Below, one piece after another: positions 27,242-35,686 of a stretch of 64,000 bases of DNA. Both the position numbers and the translations under genes were made by a program. The DNA lies in the NCBI GenBank assembly GCA_910580235.1, contig CAJTVU010000001.1, positions 310,001-374,000 on the forward strand, in the 5' to 3' direction. How positions within the stretch are numbered: the stretch's first letter is position 1; each line of letters starts with the position of its first letter. The notes beneath the pieces were generated by a model, which did no database searches, was not told the DNA's origin, and saw nothing but the letters and a program-made list of their open reading frames with translations. This DNA comes from an uncultured Dorea sp. (lineage in GTDB: Bacteria > Bacillota > Clostridia > Lachnospirales > Lachnospiraceae).

Positions 27242-27889
27242 TCAAAAACCTGTAAAGTGGATTCCCCACACCCCATGAACTCCATGAGCAATGATAACAG
27301 AAAGGAGAGTGCACCATTTTACGTTCTGTTTAAATGCACATACTATCATACCGAAAAAAGCAGCCATTATCATTTGATACAGATTTTTATTAAATATATG
27401 GAATAGCCCGAACACAGCTGACGAAATGACCGCGCAGAAGACTTTAGACTTATTAATATATTCTAATTCTTTTAGTATGTAGCCTCTGAAAAGGATTTCT
27501 TCTGCTGCCGCCACGCCTGCGATATAATAGATCACCCCGCCTATATTTATCTGAATCTCTTCCCGGATAACGGGCTTACCCGATATCAAGTCTGGGATAA
27601 TAAAGACTATGCTTATTAAAAATGCCCCTATCAATAGCCCCCATATTATTTGTTTGGCATAACCCTCTTTTACAAAGCCAAGATCCGCTATCCTTTCGCC
27701 CTCTCTCTTCCACAATATGAACACAGTCATTGGTATGATCCACTGGATCATAATAAGAAGAGTATACAATTCCCCCCTATGAAAGGCCAGCATAAAAGCG
27801 ACCTGGTTCAATTTTCTCGACACGAAAAGTATGAAAAGAAATAAGCAAACTACATAACACAATCTTTTTACTCTTTCACTCTTAGCCAT
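27242..27889 (-). CDS. CPBP-family intramembrane metalloprotease
   Basis: A 215-residue polytopic protein with motif 1 AAEEILFRGYILKELE, motif 2 SAVFGLFHIF and motif 3 VIIAHGVHGVWG, the catalytic pattern of CPBP/Abi proteases. It is upstream of the small membrane protein and YtrBC-like genes. A fragment of its 3' end recurs at 20253-20310. Such proteases often accompany bacteriocin export and immunity genes. Confidence 0.85.
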   Translation of the reverse strand: MAKSERVKRLCYVVCLFLFILFVSRKLNQVAFMLAFHRGELYTLLIMIQWIIPMTVFILWKREGERIADLGFVKEGYAKQIIWGLLIGAFLISIVFIIPDLISGKPVIREEIQINIGGVIYYIAGVAAAEEILFRGYILKELEYINKSKVFCAVISSAVFGLFHIFNKNLYQMIMAAFFGMIVCAFKQNVKWCTLLSVIIAHGVHGVWGIHFTGF

Positions 27890-27932
27890 CTCGCCACCTC
27901 ATACGCAGCTATCCCAGGAAATCATTTGCTCT

Positions 27933-28259
27933 TTACAGTTTATTCCTCTTAGGCTTGTTAAATCTATTCTGTATATGTGACATACGGATTAAAAACATAA
28001 TAAAACCGATTACGGATATGATCCATCCGTATTTCCAAAACAGAAAGGCAATCGCAGAAAGGATAAATGACCCTCCTGAAAAAATATATATTTTTCCGAC
28101 AATCTTTACATAATGTTGCCTCTCCTCTTTACTTACATTTTTATAATGATAATAATGTAGCAGCTCTATCTTATCCTTTCTCCACATTAGAATCCCTAAC
28201 AGAACAAAAGCGATGCCTGTCATTGATAAAAGTGAGGATATTACCAGTTCTCCTCTCAT
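27933..28259 (-). CDS. DUF3784-like small membrane protein
   Basis: A 108-residue protein with an N-terminal transmembrane helix, a charged YYHYKNVSKEERQHYVKIVG segment and two C-terminal helices, the layout of DUF3784. Its last 55 codons are repeated at 39012-39200, where the gene is cut off by an operator block. It lies between a lone ABC ATPase and the CPBP gene. The function is unknown. Confidence 0.65.
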   Translation of the reverse strand: MRGELVISSLLSMTGIAFVLLGILMWRKDKIELLHYYHYKNVSKEERQHYVKIVGKIYIFSGGSFILSAIAFLFWKYGWIISVIGFIMFLIRMSHIQNRFNKPKRNKL

Positions 28260-28319
28260 TTACATACCCCCTCGAACAGAACTTTCAAACATTCTTCATT
28301 TCTCATAATCCTTGATTAA

Positions 28320-28976
28320 CTATTTAATTCTTCCATCTTCCATGCTGTAGCACTTCGTAGCGTATTTCTTCACTTCCAGATCATGTGTTATGATTAATAA
28401 GGTCTGTCCAAACTTCTCGTTTGCCTCCTTAAGAAGACGTAGTACTTCATTGCTATTTCTTCGATCCAGATTACCAGTCGGTTCGTCTGCCAGCACAATT
28501 GACGGGCGCATGATCAACGCTCTCCCGATCGCGGTACGCTGCTGCTGTCCTCCCGAAAGCTGCCACGGATAATTGTCTTGTTTCTCTTTCAGGCCTAGCT
28601 GGTTAATAATGACGTCAAAATATTCTTCCGGGATCTCACTTCCGTCTAACTGGCACGGAAGGACAATATTTTCTCTCACCGTCAGCATCGGCATCAATTG
28701 GAAATTTTGAAATACAAATCCCACATGTTTCCGGCGAAATGCTGCTCTCTCGGAACGCGACATTTGATAGACATTTTTCTCCATGACATATACTTCTCCG
28801 CTATCGGGTGGCTCCAGGCCACCTAATACGTTTAAAAGTGTAGATTTCCCCGATCCGGAAGTTCCGGTAACAACGATCCGTTCTCCCTTTTCTACTTCCA
28901 ATGACACATGATCTAATGCTGCTACTCCGTTTTCTCTGTCTCCATATCTTTTCACAAGACATAACGGATAGAGCAT
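28320..28976 (-). CDS. MacB/LolD-type ABC ATPase without a neighbouring permease
   Basis: A 218-residue ATPase with Walker A GTSGSGKST, signature LSGGQQQRTAIGRALI, Walker B IVLADEPTGNLD and H-loop ITHDLEVK. Its family normally pairs with an FtsX-type permease, yet the next gene on the strand is the small DUF3784-like protein. The partner may be the FtsX protein at 22150 or may have been deleted. It starts about 60 bp downstream of the -10 region of operator site 2, making it the first gene of that cassette. Confidence 0.87.
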   Translation of the reverse strand: MLYPLCLVKRYGDRENGVAALDHVSLEVEKGERIVVTGTSGSGKSTLLNVLGGLEPPDSGEVYVMEKNVYQMSRSERAAFRRKHVGFVFQNFQLMPMLTVRENIVLPCQLDGSEIPEEYFDVIINQLGLKEKQDNYPWQLSGGQQQRTAIGRALIMRPSIVLADEPTGNLDRRNSNEVLRLLKEANEKFGQTLLIITHDLEVKKYATKCYSMEDGRIK

Positions 28977-29034
28977 AAAACTAGCTTTAGTATGCCTTTC
29001 ATTTAGCCATCACCTTTTATAAACCTATCACAAA

Positions 29035-29085
29035 AACTACAAAATTCGACATTGTTGTAAAAATTATGCTACTTAATGTAAAAAC
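29035..29085 (-). promoter_or_regulatory. LytTR-like operator/promoter, site 2
   Basis: GTAAAAAT at 29057-29064 and GTAAAAAC at 29078-29085 on the + strand are 21 bp apart. It lies directly upstream of the minus-strand ABC ATPase at 28320-28976. Downstream of it on the minus strand is the same AATTTTGTAG block as in the other sites. Confidence 0.68.
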
Positions 29086-29212
29086 TTTTCTATATCCGAT
29101 ATAAAACCACCCCTACAGGGCATTTAAAAAACAAACAAGCTTCGACCACTATTGTGCCTTTTCTAAACAACTAAAAAGCGATAACCTTTTTCGATTACCG
29201 CTTATATACCTA

Positions 29213-29485
29213 TTATTCAGCTGTTATGTTTGTATGGAGCTTGAGTTCTTCTTCAACATTTCTTCTTCCATACAATACACGCATAACTGTTACCCGATGT
29301 ATTTCCAATTCGGGAATATATACAACAAGATAATTATCCACAGGAACGATACGCACCCCCTGACTATGCCACGGTTCTCTCTCATATCGTCGAAAGCGTT
29401 CCGGCATTTCCTCAAGGGAAAGTATCATTTTTTCCAGCCGGTTCAGCTGTCCGCTTGTTTGGATAATTTGACATCAAAAATCATA
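29213..29485 (-). pseudogene. RelE/ParE-type toxin, internally deleted
   Basis: The frame that begins at about 29485 (MIFDVKLSKQAD), overlapping the antitoxin stop codon, ends after 13 codons. From 29450 a shifted frame resumes at GQLNRLEKMILSLEEMPERFRRYE and runs to the normal toxin end (RVLYGRRNVEEELKLH). About 20-25 residues that form the first helices of a RelE-fold toxin are missing, and the frame is lost. The toxin is therefore dead while the neighbouring antitoxin is intact. Confidence 0.78.
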
Positions 29486-29786
29486 GATTATGCTCTTTGC
29501 GAATATCCGCAAAAGCCTGCCTTGCGTCTTTCACACGTCCGGCTTTCATATCCGCATATCCTTTCTCAAGCTCTGCGTTAAATTCTTCTTCCGTAAGTGT
29601 TGATACATCAATCGGTTTTTCTCTTGGTATCGTTACATCAAATGGTAAACCACGACGCATAATAATCTGTTTATAAAACATATTGATTGCATTTGACGCA
29701 GGTATTCCAAGTGCGGATAAAATGCTTTCTGCCTGTTCTTTTACATCAGGTTCAATTCTTGCATAAAGGTTTGCTGATTTTGCCAT
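29481..29786 (-). CDS. RelB/DinJ-family antitoxin
   Basis: A 101-residue ribbon-helix-helix antitoxin of the RelB/DinJ type. The N-terminal MAKSANLYARIEPDVKEQAE is the DNA-binding RHH strand, with LGIPASNAINMFYKQIIMRRGLPF following. The C-terminus carries the acidic toxin-binding segment. It overlaps the toxin start by 4-5 bp. The downstream toxin is broken, so this protein may now act only as a repressor. Confidence 0.87.
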   Translation of the reverse strand: MAKSANLYARIEPDVKEQAESILSALGIPASNAINMFYKQIIMRRGLPFDVTIPREKPIDVSTLTEEEFNAELEKGYADMKAGRVKDARQAFADIRKEHNL

Positions 29787-29867
29787 AAGTCATTGCTCCT
29801 TTCATAGAAATGGAAGTTTTATTTCCTATCTCTATTATATAGCATCGTACGGACAAAAGCAATACAT

Positions 29868-30104
29868 TTATGCACCGATAATCTTATTAAACAGTTCTAA
29901 CAACACATCTTTCACACCAGCTGCATTGAATACCAGTCCAACCGCAATCAAAGCAACCACCAAAAAGCCGATCAGTTTGGAAAACTCTCTCTTAAATCCC
30001 AAATAAATACCAACCACTACGATTGCCATAAGCACTAAAGACTATGCATTGCTTAAAAACCATTGATACAAATTCTGTCCAAAATTCAATACCCATCCGG
30101 GCAT
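29868..30104 (-). pseudogene. TcpD/Maff2-like conjugative-element membrane protein, with in-frame stop
   Basis: A frame of about 78 codons reads MPGWVLNFGQNLYQWFLSNA, a TAG stop, then LMAIVVVGIYLGFKREFSK and VALIAVGLVFNAAGVKDVLL. This is the pattern of the small TcpD-like membrane protein of Tn916/ICE-type conjugation modules. The stop and absence of flanking conjugation genes show it is a remnant. Upstream of it, between 30105 and 30299, there is only a decayed cassette boundary. Confidence 0.7.
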
Positions 30105-30166
30105 CCCGTAACACATGCCCCTTACAGGGGCGGGCGGACTTCGTCCGACAAGGTATACAATCTTAT

Positions 30167-30174
30167 GTAAAAAC
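30167..30174 (-). promoter_or_regulatory. LytTR-like half-site, truncated operator (site 3)
   Basis: A single GTAAAAAC half-site sits next to the conserved block with the GGCGGC/GCCGCC hairpin (30217-30246). The second half-site expected 21 bp to the left has been replaced by the conjugative-element remnant. Confidence 0.5.
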
Positions 30175-30216
30175 TTTTCTATATCCGATATAAAACCTTT
30201 TCTAAGCAACTAAAAT

Positions 30217-30246
30217 GGCGGCCATAAAATGCTCTTTATAGCCGCC
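30217..30246 (-). terminator. Conserved GGCGGC/GCCGCC hairpin, second copy
   Basis: GGCGGC at 30217-30222 pairs with GCCGCC at 30241-30246. The ATAAA/TTTAT extensions add to the stem. The same hairpin occurs at 39299-39328 and, decayed, near 25062. Confidence 0.45.
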
Positions 30247-30299
30247 ACAACATTTTATATTTTGCGCTTGCAAGTATTTTCTCCTCTTCTACCCTCAGT

Positions 30300-31190
30300 T
30301 TATGACTGGATATCGAACATGGACATCAGTTTTCTGAAGGTATCTTGTCCATCCAGACACGTGTCTGTCAGATAGCCTTTCTCCCATTCCCATTCAGAGA
30401 GCCCCCGGTAATAATACATTTTTTTGCCATCCTCAATGATAAACGGAATAAGCCCGAAACGCAGGCACTCTTTTAATGCGATCAGCCTGCCGACTCTGCC
30501 GTTGCCATCCTGGAATGGATGAATGCGTTCAAACGCGTAATGGAAGCGAATGATGTCGTGAATCGTGACAGCAGTTTTGGCTTCATATTCGGAAAGCAAA
30601 GCTTTCATGCGTAGAGCAACCTCTTTCGGCTTTACAGTTTCACGACCACCGACCATATTGGCTCTTTTCTTGTAATCCCCAACGGCAAACCATGCAAGCG
30701 ATGAATCCTTTGTACTTTGCTTCAAAATACGATGAAGTTCTTTGATGATATCCTCGGTAAGCGGTTCTTCCGCCATATCGATACAAAAGTCAATGGCCCG
30801 AAAATGATTGACCGTTTCGATAATGTCATCAACAGGTATACCTTCTCCGATGTCTATTGTATTTGTTTCAAAAATCAGCCTGGTCTGCTCTTCACTAAGC
30901 CTGCTGCCCTCTATGTGATTGGAATTATATGTCATCCGTACTTGAAGCTCATGGTACAGGCCTCCAGGCATACGGATGTCTTTTTCATCTCTAAGCGTTT
31001 GAAGCAAACGGTTATCCGAAATGGTCTGGCATAGCTCATCTGCAGAACAACCGAAAAAAACAGCCATTTTTTCAAGAACACGATCCGCGATCTTCTCTCC
31101 CCGCCCGATTTTCGCCACTGTGCGTGAGGAAATACCAAGCTCCTTAGCCAGTGCAGTTTTCGTCAGACCTTTTTCATTCAGTTTTTGCAT
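30300..31190 (-). CDS. XRE-HTH / Fic-domain AMP-transferase-like protein
   Basis: A 296-residue protein with an N-terminal XRE-like HTH (LTKTALAKELGISSRTVAKIG) and a Fic domain. The catalytic Fic loop is HPFQDGNGRVGR, matching H-x-F-x-D-G-N-G-R-x-x-R, so the enzyme should be able to transfer AMP or a related group to a target protein. Upstream, NSNHIEGSRLS fits the S-x-x-x-E-G inhibitory helix, so it is probably self-inhibited (class II type). The ATG at 31190 is used; the longer reading starts with TTG. Confidence 0.85.
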   Translation of the reverse strand: MQKLNEKGLTKTALAKELGISSRTVAKIGRGEKIADRVLEKMAVFFGCSADELCQTISDNRLLQTLRDEKDIRMPGGLYHELQVRMTYNSNHIEGSRLSEEQTRLIFETNTIDIGEGIPVDDIIETVNHFRAIDFCIDMAEEPLTEDIIKELHRILKQSTKDSSLAWFAVGDYKKRANMVGGRETVKPKEVALRMKALLSEYEAKTAVTIHDIIRFHYAFERIHPFQDGNGRVGRLIALKECLRFGLIPFIIEDGKKMYYYRGLSEWEWEKGYLTDTCLDGQDTFRKLMSMFDIQS

Positions 31191-31435
31191 CAGAATCCCC
31201 AAAAGGCTCCGCCCCCCTCTCCCACCCTGAGAAAGTTGATTTTAGAAGCGGCATAATCCTTTGACTATTATATACCATTTTTTCACGCATAGCGACAGTT
31301 ACGTCTATTTTCCATATATTTTTTCTGTTCTGGATAATATTTACTTTTCAAATCAAAGTACATTTTCCGGCTGGTGCCGGTAATAATCACTCAGGATTCT
31401 GAGAGATCATATTATATTTATTTTTATTCCGAACC

Positions 31436-32224
31436 TTACGTATTCTCCATAATTGCCTTGACCGCCGTCTTTGTATCCTTTAGCGGAAAAAGCTCGTATC
31501 CTACATATCCCTTATATCCACACTCTTCCAAGTGGCGGATCACCTTTTTATATTGGATCTCCCCTGTCCCAGGTTCGTGCCTGCCCGGTGCATCCGCTAC
31601 ATGAATATGCCCGAATTGGCCGTAATACTTACTGATCGTATCGCACAGGCTTCCTTCATTTAACTGCATATGATATACATCATAGAGAACCTTAAGCCTT
31701 GAAGAACCGATCAGTTCACAGATCTCTGCTGCCATCTGCGTATTCTTAAGGAAATTCCCCACATGATCCGTCGTTATATTCAATGCCTCCAGATTCATGT
31801 TTATTTCTTCTTTCTCCGCAAGATTTGCACACTCAGCCAACATATCATACATAGAACAAAGCTTCACCGTATCTGACAAATCATCATAATGGTTCACTAC
31901 CACACCACCGTCTCCCAAAGCATTAGAGTGGATGGTAACGCTCCTTGCCCCCACTTGTTTTGCCGCGGCAACAGATTTCTTCAGATAATCCAGATATGCC
32001 TGCTTGTGAGTCGGATCTATCAAAGAATAGTCCGCATCCCCATTAAAACCGGAGATTACGATCCCCGCCCCCTCGGCCGCCTTTCTTGTCACATCCAGGT
32101 TACGAGAACGCCAATCCCAGAATTCTACTGCTCCAAACCCATCATCCTTTGCTGCCTGAAAGCGTTCAAGCCACGGCAGTTCCGTATAGAGCGTGTCAAT
32201 ACATGCACATTTTGTTAAACTCAT
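31436..32224 (-). CDS. Hydroxypyruvate isomerase-like TIM-barrel (sugar isomerase/epimerase)
   Basis: A 262-residue AP-endonuclease-2-type TIM barrel of the sugar isomerase/epimerase group. It has AVEFWDWRS (strand 2), NMNLEALN with the metal-binding Glu, VLYDVYHMQLNEG with Asp/His ligands, HIHVADAPGRHEPGTGEI, and GYELFPLKDT at the end, closely matching hydroxypyruvate isomerase. The gene lies directly downstream of the remnant of a GPH-type sugar transporter, suggesting a former sugar-acid catabolic operon destroyed by IS66. Confidence 0.82.
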   Translation of the reverse strand: MSLTKCACIDTLYTELPWLERFQAAKDDGFGAVEFWDWRSRNLDVTRKAAEGAGIVISGFNGDADYSLIDPTHKQAYLDYLKKSVAAAKQVGARSVTIHSNALGDGGVVVNHYDDLSDTVKLCSMYDMLAECANLAEKEEINMNLEALNITTDHVGNFLKNTQMAAEICELIGSSRLKVLYDVYHMQLNEGSLCDTISKYYGQFGHIHVADAPGRHEPGTGEIQYKKVIRHLEECGYKGYVGYELFPLKDTKTAVKAIMENT

Positions 32225-32612
32225 TATTCCTTTGCTCCTTCCTGTTTTTATTTTTTTGCTTATTATTTCAAAGCACGTCTGCCGGCCGCCCTCTTAGACT
32301 GCCTCAAATACACTTGAATCCTAATATGTATTTACAGATTCACACCTTATTTCTTGTTTATAAAGAACGACAATGATGAATACCCCTGTTACAGCCATTC
32401 CATACACGAACAGACCATAAATCGTATCCATTGCCAACTGCGGCTGCTATGCCGTAGACACCGTTCCGTCATAACCTGACCAACTCATAATGGCACCGAT
32501 TGCTGCTGAACAAATACCTGATCCAAATTTCTGCCCAGAAGTAACTGCGCTTTGGTATACGGTAGACCATGAGTACCAGTTCATTTTGTGACCGCCGTTT
32601 CCGGCGGTCGAT

Positions 32613-34235
32613 TTACACGTTTGTTGTTTTTGTTTTGCTTATGCAGATTTCCGGCAGCCGCTCAGACCATGGAAGCAGTTCTTCCATAAAACAATAATCC
32701 GTATCCTCCTGATGGTCTTTCATCACGGTTAGGATATATTCCAGATAGCGGAAGGGATTTAGATGATCCGCCTTTGCCGTTTCCGTGATACTGTAGATGA
32801 TCGCACTGGATTGTGCACCGTCAATACTGTCGATCAGCTTCCATGCATGTTTGTGCAGGCAGAAGCTGCGAAGAGCCCCTTCCGTTGCGTTATTATCAAG
32901 CGGGACTTCACCATCATTCAGGAATACTTTTAATGCCTCTTCCTGATTGATGCAGTAGCTGATCCCTTCCAGAGCTTTACCCTTGATAAGGCGACCGGAG
33001 AGCTGGATTTCTTTTGCCCACACAAAGAAAGCCTCCACCAGAGGTTTGAGATTGATCTGCCGCTGTTTTTTACGTTCATCCGGTTTCAGATCAGCAAACT
33101 GGCTGTCCAGATGGTAGATGGCGCCAATCCCCTTGATTGCCTCGTAAGCGATCGTATCTTTGGCTGCCTGATGATCTTTTTTTGGCAATGCCTTCAGGGC
33201 ATCGGCAAAATACCTTCTCGCATGGGTCCAGCACCCTGCGAAAACGATGGCTTCGCTTTCCCGGTCCAGCTTCCGGTAGGCGGAGTATCCGTCACAGACA
33301 GCAGTGCCTGTAAATCCTTTCAGGAATTCCCGCGGATGGTCTGCTTTCCGGGTCTTCTGGTATTCATACAGGATAATGGGGGTATCGCTATATCCCTTTC
33401 CCATCCGGTAGACCCACATGTAGCTCTTACTGTTTGCCGGGCGCCCATCCTTCGATACCTTAACCGGAGCCTCATCGGCCTGCAGCACATGGAAATGGCA
33501 CATCCTGTTATGAAGGTAATCATAAAGCGGCCCCAGATACCGGTCCGCACACTGGATCATCCAGTCCGCCATCACCTGCCGGGAGATATGGATGCCGTTT
33601 CTCAGGAGCTCCTGGCTGATCCGGTATAAAGGCAGTCCATTGACATACTTGGCATTCATGATGCTTGCACCCAGAGACGGTGTCAGAATGCTGTTGCCGA
33701 GCAATTCCCTTGGTCGATCCGCTTTGACAATCGTCTGATTATCTTTTCCGGCATACACGGCCACATGATGTTCCTCCACCGTGTAGACTGCCGGCTGAAC
33801 CCGGACTCTTTTATAAACTTCATCCGGGAGCTGCTTCCATCCAACGGAGCCAAAAATTTCCTGCAGCTTTGCTTCTGGAATGGTATGAGGGATCACTTCC
33901 ACAGGAAGATCCTTAAGATCTGCCTCGCGCTTTCCTTTTTTCTTCCGGCGCGTGACCTGGATCACATCTTCTTCCCTGGGTCCGACAACATAAAGCGTCT
34001 CAGTCAAAGCTTCCGCTTCGTTAAAGATGAGCTCCAGCTCCAATTGGCCGGCGATAACGTCCAGCTTTTCGGAAGAACGCCCATAACGATGATTGTTTGC
34101 AGATGCGATCTGCTCAAGCAAGCGTTCCATGTTTGCATTCAGTTGGGTAAGCTGGTTCTGCATGGACAGGATCACTGCCACGAGTGTTTCCCTGCTGAAG
34201 CTGTTCAGTTCTTCCGGTGAGTAGATCTTCTGCAT
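32613..34235 (-). CDS. tnpC: IS66 transposase TnpC
   Basis: A 540-residue IS66-type DDE transposase. The N-terminus has the leucine-rich/coiled segment (LTQLNANMERLLEQI) and YGRSSEKLD. The catalytic domain includes VLQADEAPVKV, FAGCWTHARRYFADA and the C-terminal NNATEGALRSFCLHKHAW. The length is normal. It is the last and largest gene of the IS. Confidence 0.95.
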   Translation of the reverse strand: MQKIYSPEELNSFSRETLVAVILSMQNQLTQLNANMERLLEQIASANNHRYGRSSEKLDVIAGQLELELIFNEAEALTETLYVVGPREEDVIQVTRRKKKGKREADLKDLPVEVIPHTIPEAKLQEIFGSVGWKQLPDEVYKRVRVQPAVYTVEEHHVAVYAGKDNQTIVKADRPRELLGNSILTPSLGASIMNAKYVNGLPLYRISQELLRNGIHISRQVMADWMIQCADRYLGPLYDYLHNRMCHFHVLQADEAPVKVSKDGRPANSKSYMWVYRMGKGYSDTPIILYEYQKTRKADHPREFLKGFTGTAVCDGYSAYRKLDRESEAIVFAGCWTHARRYFADALKALPKKDHQAAKDTIAYEAIKGIGAIYHLDSQFADLKPDERKKQRQINLKPLVEAFFVWAKEIQLSGRLIKGKALEGISYCINQEEALKVFLNDGEVPLDNNATEGALRSFCLHKHAWKLIDSIDGAQSSAIIYSITETAKADHLNPFRYLEYILTVMKDHQEDTDYCFMEELLPWSERLPEICISKTKTTNV

Positions 34236-34444
34236 GTTCGGTGCTCCTTTGTTTTATTGGAACTATTGTACCGCAAACCAAAAGAAAAAGCGAACGGGAT
34301 AATAAAGGAGGCTCGTCATTCTCACCAAAGGATAAGTACTCTTGATTGAATGAATGATATGAGATCTGGCTGTGGATAACTTCCGTCGCGTCTGTGGCAG
34401 GAGATACAAAAAGATTTTTTATTTTCTCCGTTTTGCACAACATT

Positions 34445-34804
34445 TCACAGAAGATTGCTGGGCTGCACTTCCTGGATTGGGTGTCTGGATACGATCTCCA
34501 GCCCCTGCATCAGTGCACGGTATTGCTCCTGGGTGATCTCCAGCGCTTCTTCTTTTGTGCGGGGCCAACTGAAGCCGCCAAGTTCCAGCCTTTTGTAAAG
34601 GAGAAGGAATCCGTCTCCTTCCCATACGAGCCCCTTGATGCGGTCACAGCGTCTTCCGCAAAACAGGAAGAGGATATCCTTTTCATATGGATCCAGCTGG
34701 AAGTTAAATTTCACAATAGATGCCAGCCCGTCGATTCCGCGCCGCAAATCCGTATAGCCAGTAGCAACGTGAACCTTCCGGAAGCCGGATGCGTTATCCA
34801 GCAT
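34445..34804 (-). CDS. tnpB: IS66 accessory protein TnpB
   Basis: A 119-residue IS66 Orf2-like protein with VHVATGYTDLRRGIDGLASI, LFLFCGRRCDRIKGLVWEGDGFLLLYKRLE and the EALEITQEQYRALMQGL tail. It follows tnpA with 9 bp overlap and is required for transposition in characterised members. Confidence 0.93.
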   Translation of the reverse strand: MLDNASGFRKVHVATGYTDLRRGIDGLASIVKFNFQLDPYEKDILFLFCGRRCDRIKGLVWEGDGFLLLYKRLELGGFSWPRTKEEALEITQEQYRALMQGLEIVSRHPIQEVQPSNLL

Positions 34805-35184
34805 GAAGAATTCCTCCTACCCGGGAGAACAGTTCTGATGAGGCTGAATTGGAAATCTCCAGAACAAGATTCCCTCTCCGGATCACCAGATCTGGACGGA
34901 AAACAGGTGATGCGTCCGGCGACACGGCAGGAAGTTTGATTTCAGCGAAGGATACGGACTGCTGAACAGCAGACAATTGTTTTGTCTCTGCAGCTGCAGG
35001 CAATGATGGATTCTGAGATGCTTCATAAGCTTCCCGGCGCAGGATGCGCTGCCAGTAAAAAAAACTGCTTCTCAGAAATCCCGTTTGCCCGGCACCAGGC
35101 GGTTTTTGACATCCCGCTATTCATACATTCATTCAGGATCTTGGTCCAGTGCTCTGCACGGACCTGATGTGTGATTTTATCCAT
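34794..35184 (-). pseudogene. tnpA: IS66 accessory protein TnpA, frameshifted at a run of eight A
   Basis: The N-terminal reading (MDKITHQVRAEHWTKILNEC.., start 35184 with AAGGAG) runs to AISEKQFF-like NGISEKQFF. Eight consecutive A (T on the coding strand) at 35057-35064 shift the frame. In the frame with seven T the protein continues YWQRILRREAYEASQNPSLP and then PAAAETKQLSAVQQSVSF to the stop at 34794. Either the gene is inactivated or the homopolymer allows slippage. Confidence 0.8.
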
Positions 35185-35440
35185 GGTACTAACTCCTTTA
35201 AAAAACTTGTAGTTTTCTGGAGTTATTATCTCATGGAGCGAGGAAACTAGCACGGTACTCATGGTCTACCGTATACGCGCTTTGAATAGCAGACGGTGTC
35301 CTAATTCCTGTCTTCCACTGCCCATATTCCACGACATCTTCCACCATAGTATACATCATCGCATATTTACAGGCAAGACCTATGGATCTATATATATATT
35401 TGATGTGGATTCTATTATAACTACAAAATTCGACATTATT

Positions 35441-35469
35441 GTAAAAATTATGCGGTTTGATGTAAAAAC
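35441..35469 (-). promoter_or_regulatory. LytTR-like operator/promoter, site 4
   Basis: GTAAAAAT at 35441-35448 and GTAAAAAC at 35462-35469 on the + strand are 21 bp apart. On the minus strand a consensus -10 TATAAT occurs at 35414-35419, giving the clearest promoter of the set. It points into the dead sugar transporter now carrying IS66, so its original cassette is gone. Confidence 0.7.
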
Positions 35470-35520
35470 TTTTCTATATCAAATATAGAACCATCCCTTA
35501 AGGACATTAAAAAACTTGAA

Positions 35521-35675
35521 AATATTACTTGCCCTTTTTATCCGAATAATAACCGACCATACCTAATATAAAACTTGCGATCGCACATAAGAATATGAAT
35601 TTATACATATATGCCCCTCTTTCTCCCTGAACTCCCATGTAATAGTCATCAAACCCAATCGCTACAATTATAGAT
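35521..35675 (-). pseudogene. 3' fragment of the 25122-type small exported protein gene
   Basis: The sequence encodes a decayed version of the C-terminal part (GFDDYYMG, YKFIFLCAIASxILGMV, YYSDKKGK) of the 157-residue protein at 25122. It is truncated on the left by the duplicated CPBP flank at 35687 and sits upstream of operator site 4, the same order as at 25122 and 39359. Confidence 0.75.
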
Positions 35676-35686
35676 ATATCACATAT

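Larger units (their letters stand above)
32555..35276 (-). mobile_element. IS66-family insertion sequence, 2,722 bp
   Basis: Inverted ends begin GTATACGGTAGACCATGAG and extend to 23 bp (32555-32577 and 35254-35276). The 8-bp direct duplication GCGCTTTG flanks both sides (32547-32554 and 35277-35284), as expected for IS66. It holds tnpA, tnpB and tnpC on the minus strand. Confidence 0.95.
32321..35390 (-). pseudogene. GPH-family (MFS) sugar:cation symporter, C-terminal remnant interrupted by IS66
   Basis: With IS66 and one copy of its target duplication removed, the flanks (about 35285-35390 and 32321-32546) read through as a GPH/MelB C-terminus: MVEDVVEYGQWKTGIRTPS, then SGQKFGSGICSAAIGAIMSW and GLFVYGMAVTGVFIIVVLY. 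A TAG stop lies at 32447-32449 and the N-terminal two thirds are missing. The gene was already truncated at the operator block near 35400, or decayed there later. Confidence 0.82.

Noticed and set aside
28940..29000. 16-codon peptide frame (MKGILKLVLCSIRYVL) between operator site 2 and the ABC ATPase
   Set aside because: It overlaps the ATPase start in another frame, and no evidence of conservation or a matching ribosome site could be judged. Interesting but not supportable.
30290..30300. TACCCTCAGT at the end of the Fic gene as a further MITE end
   Set aside because: Only about eight bases match the element terminus, too short to claim.
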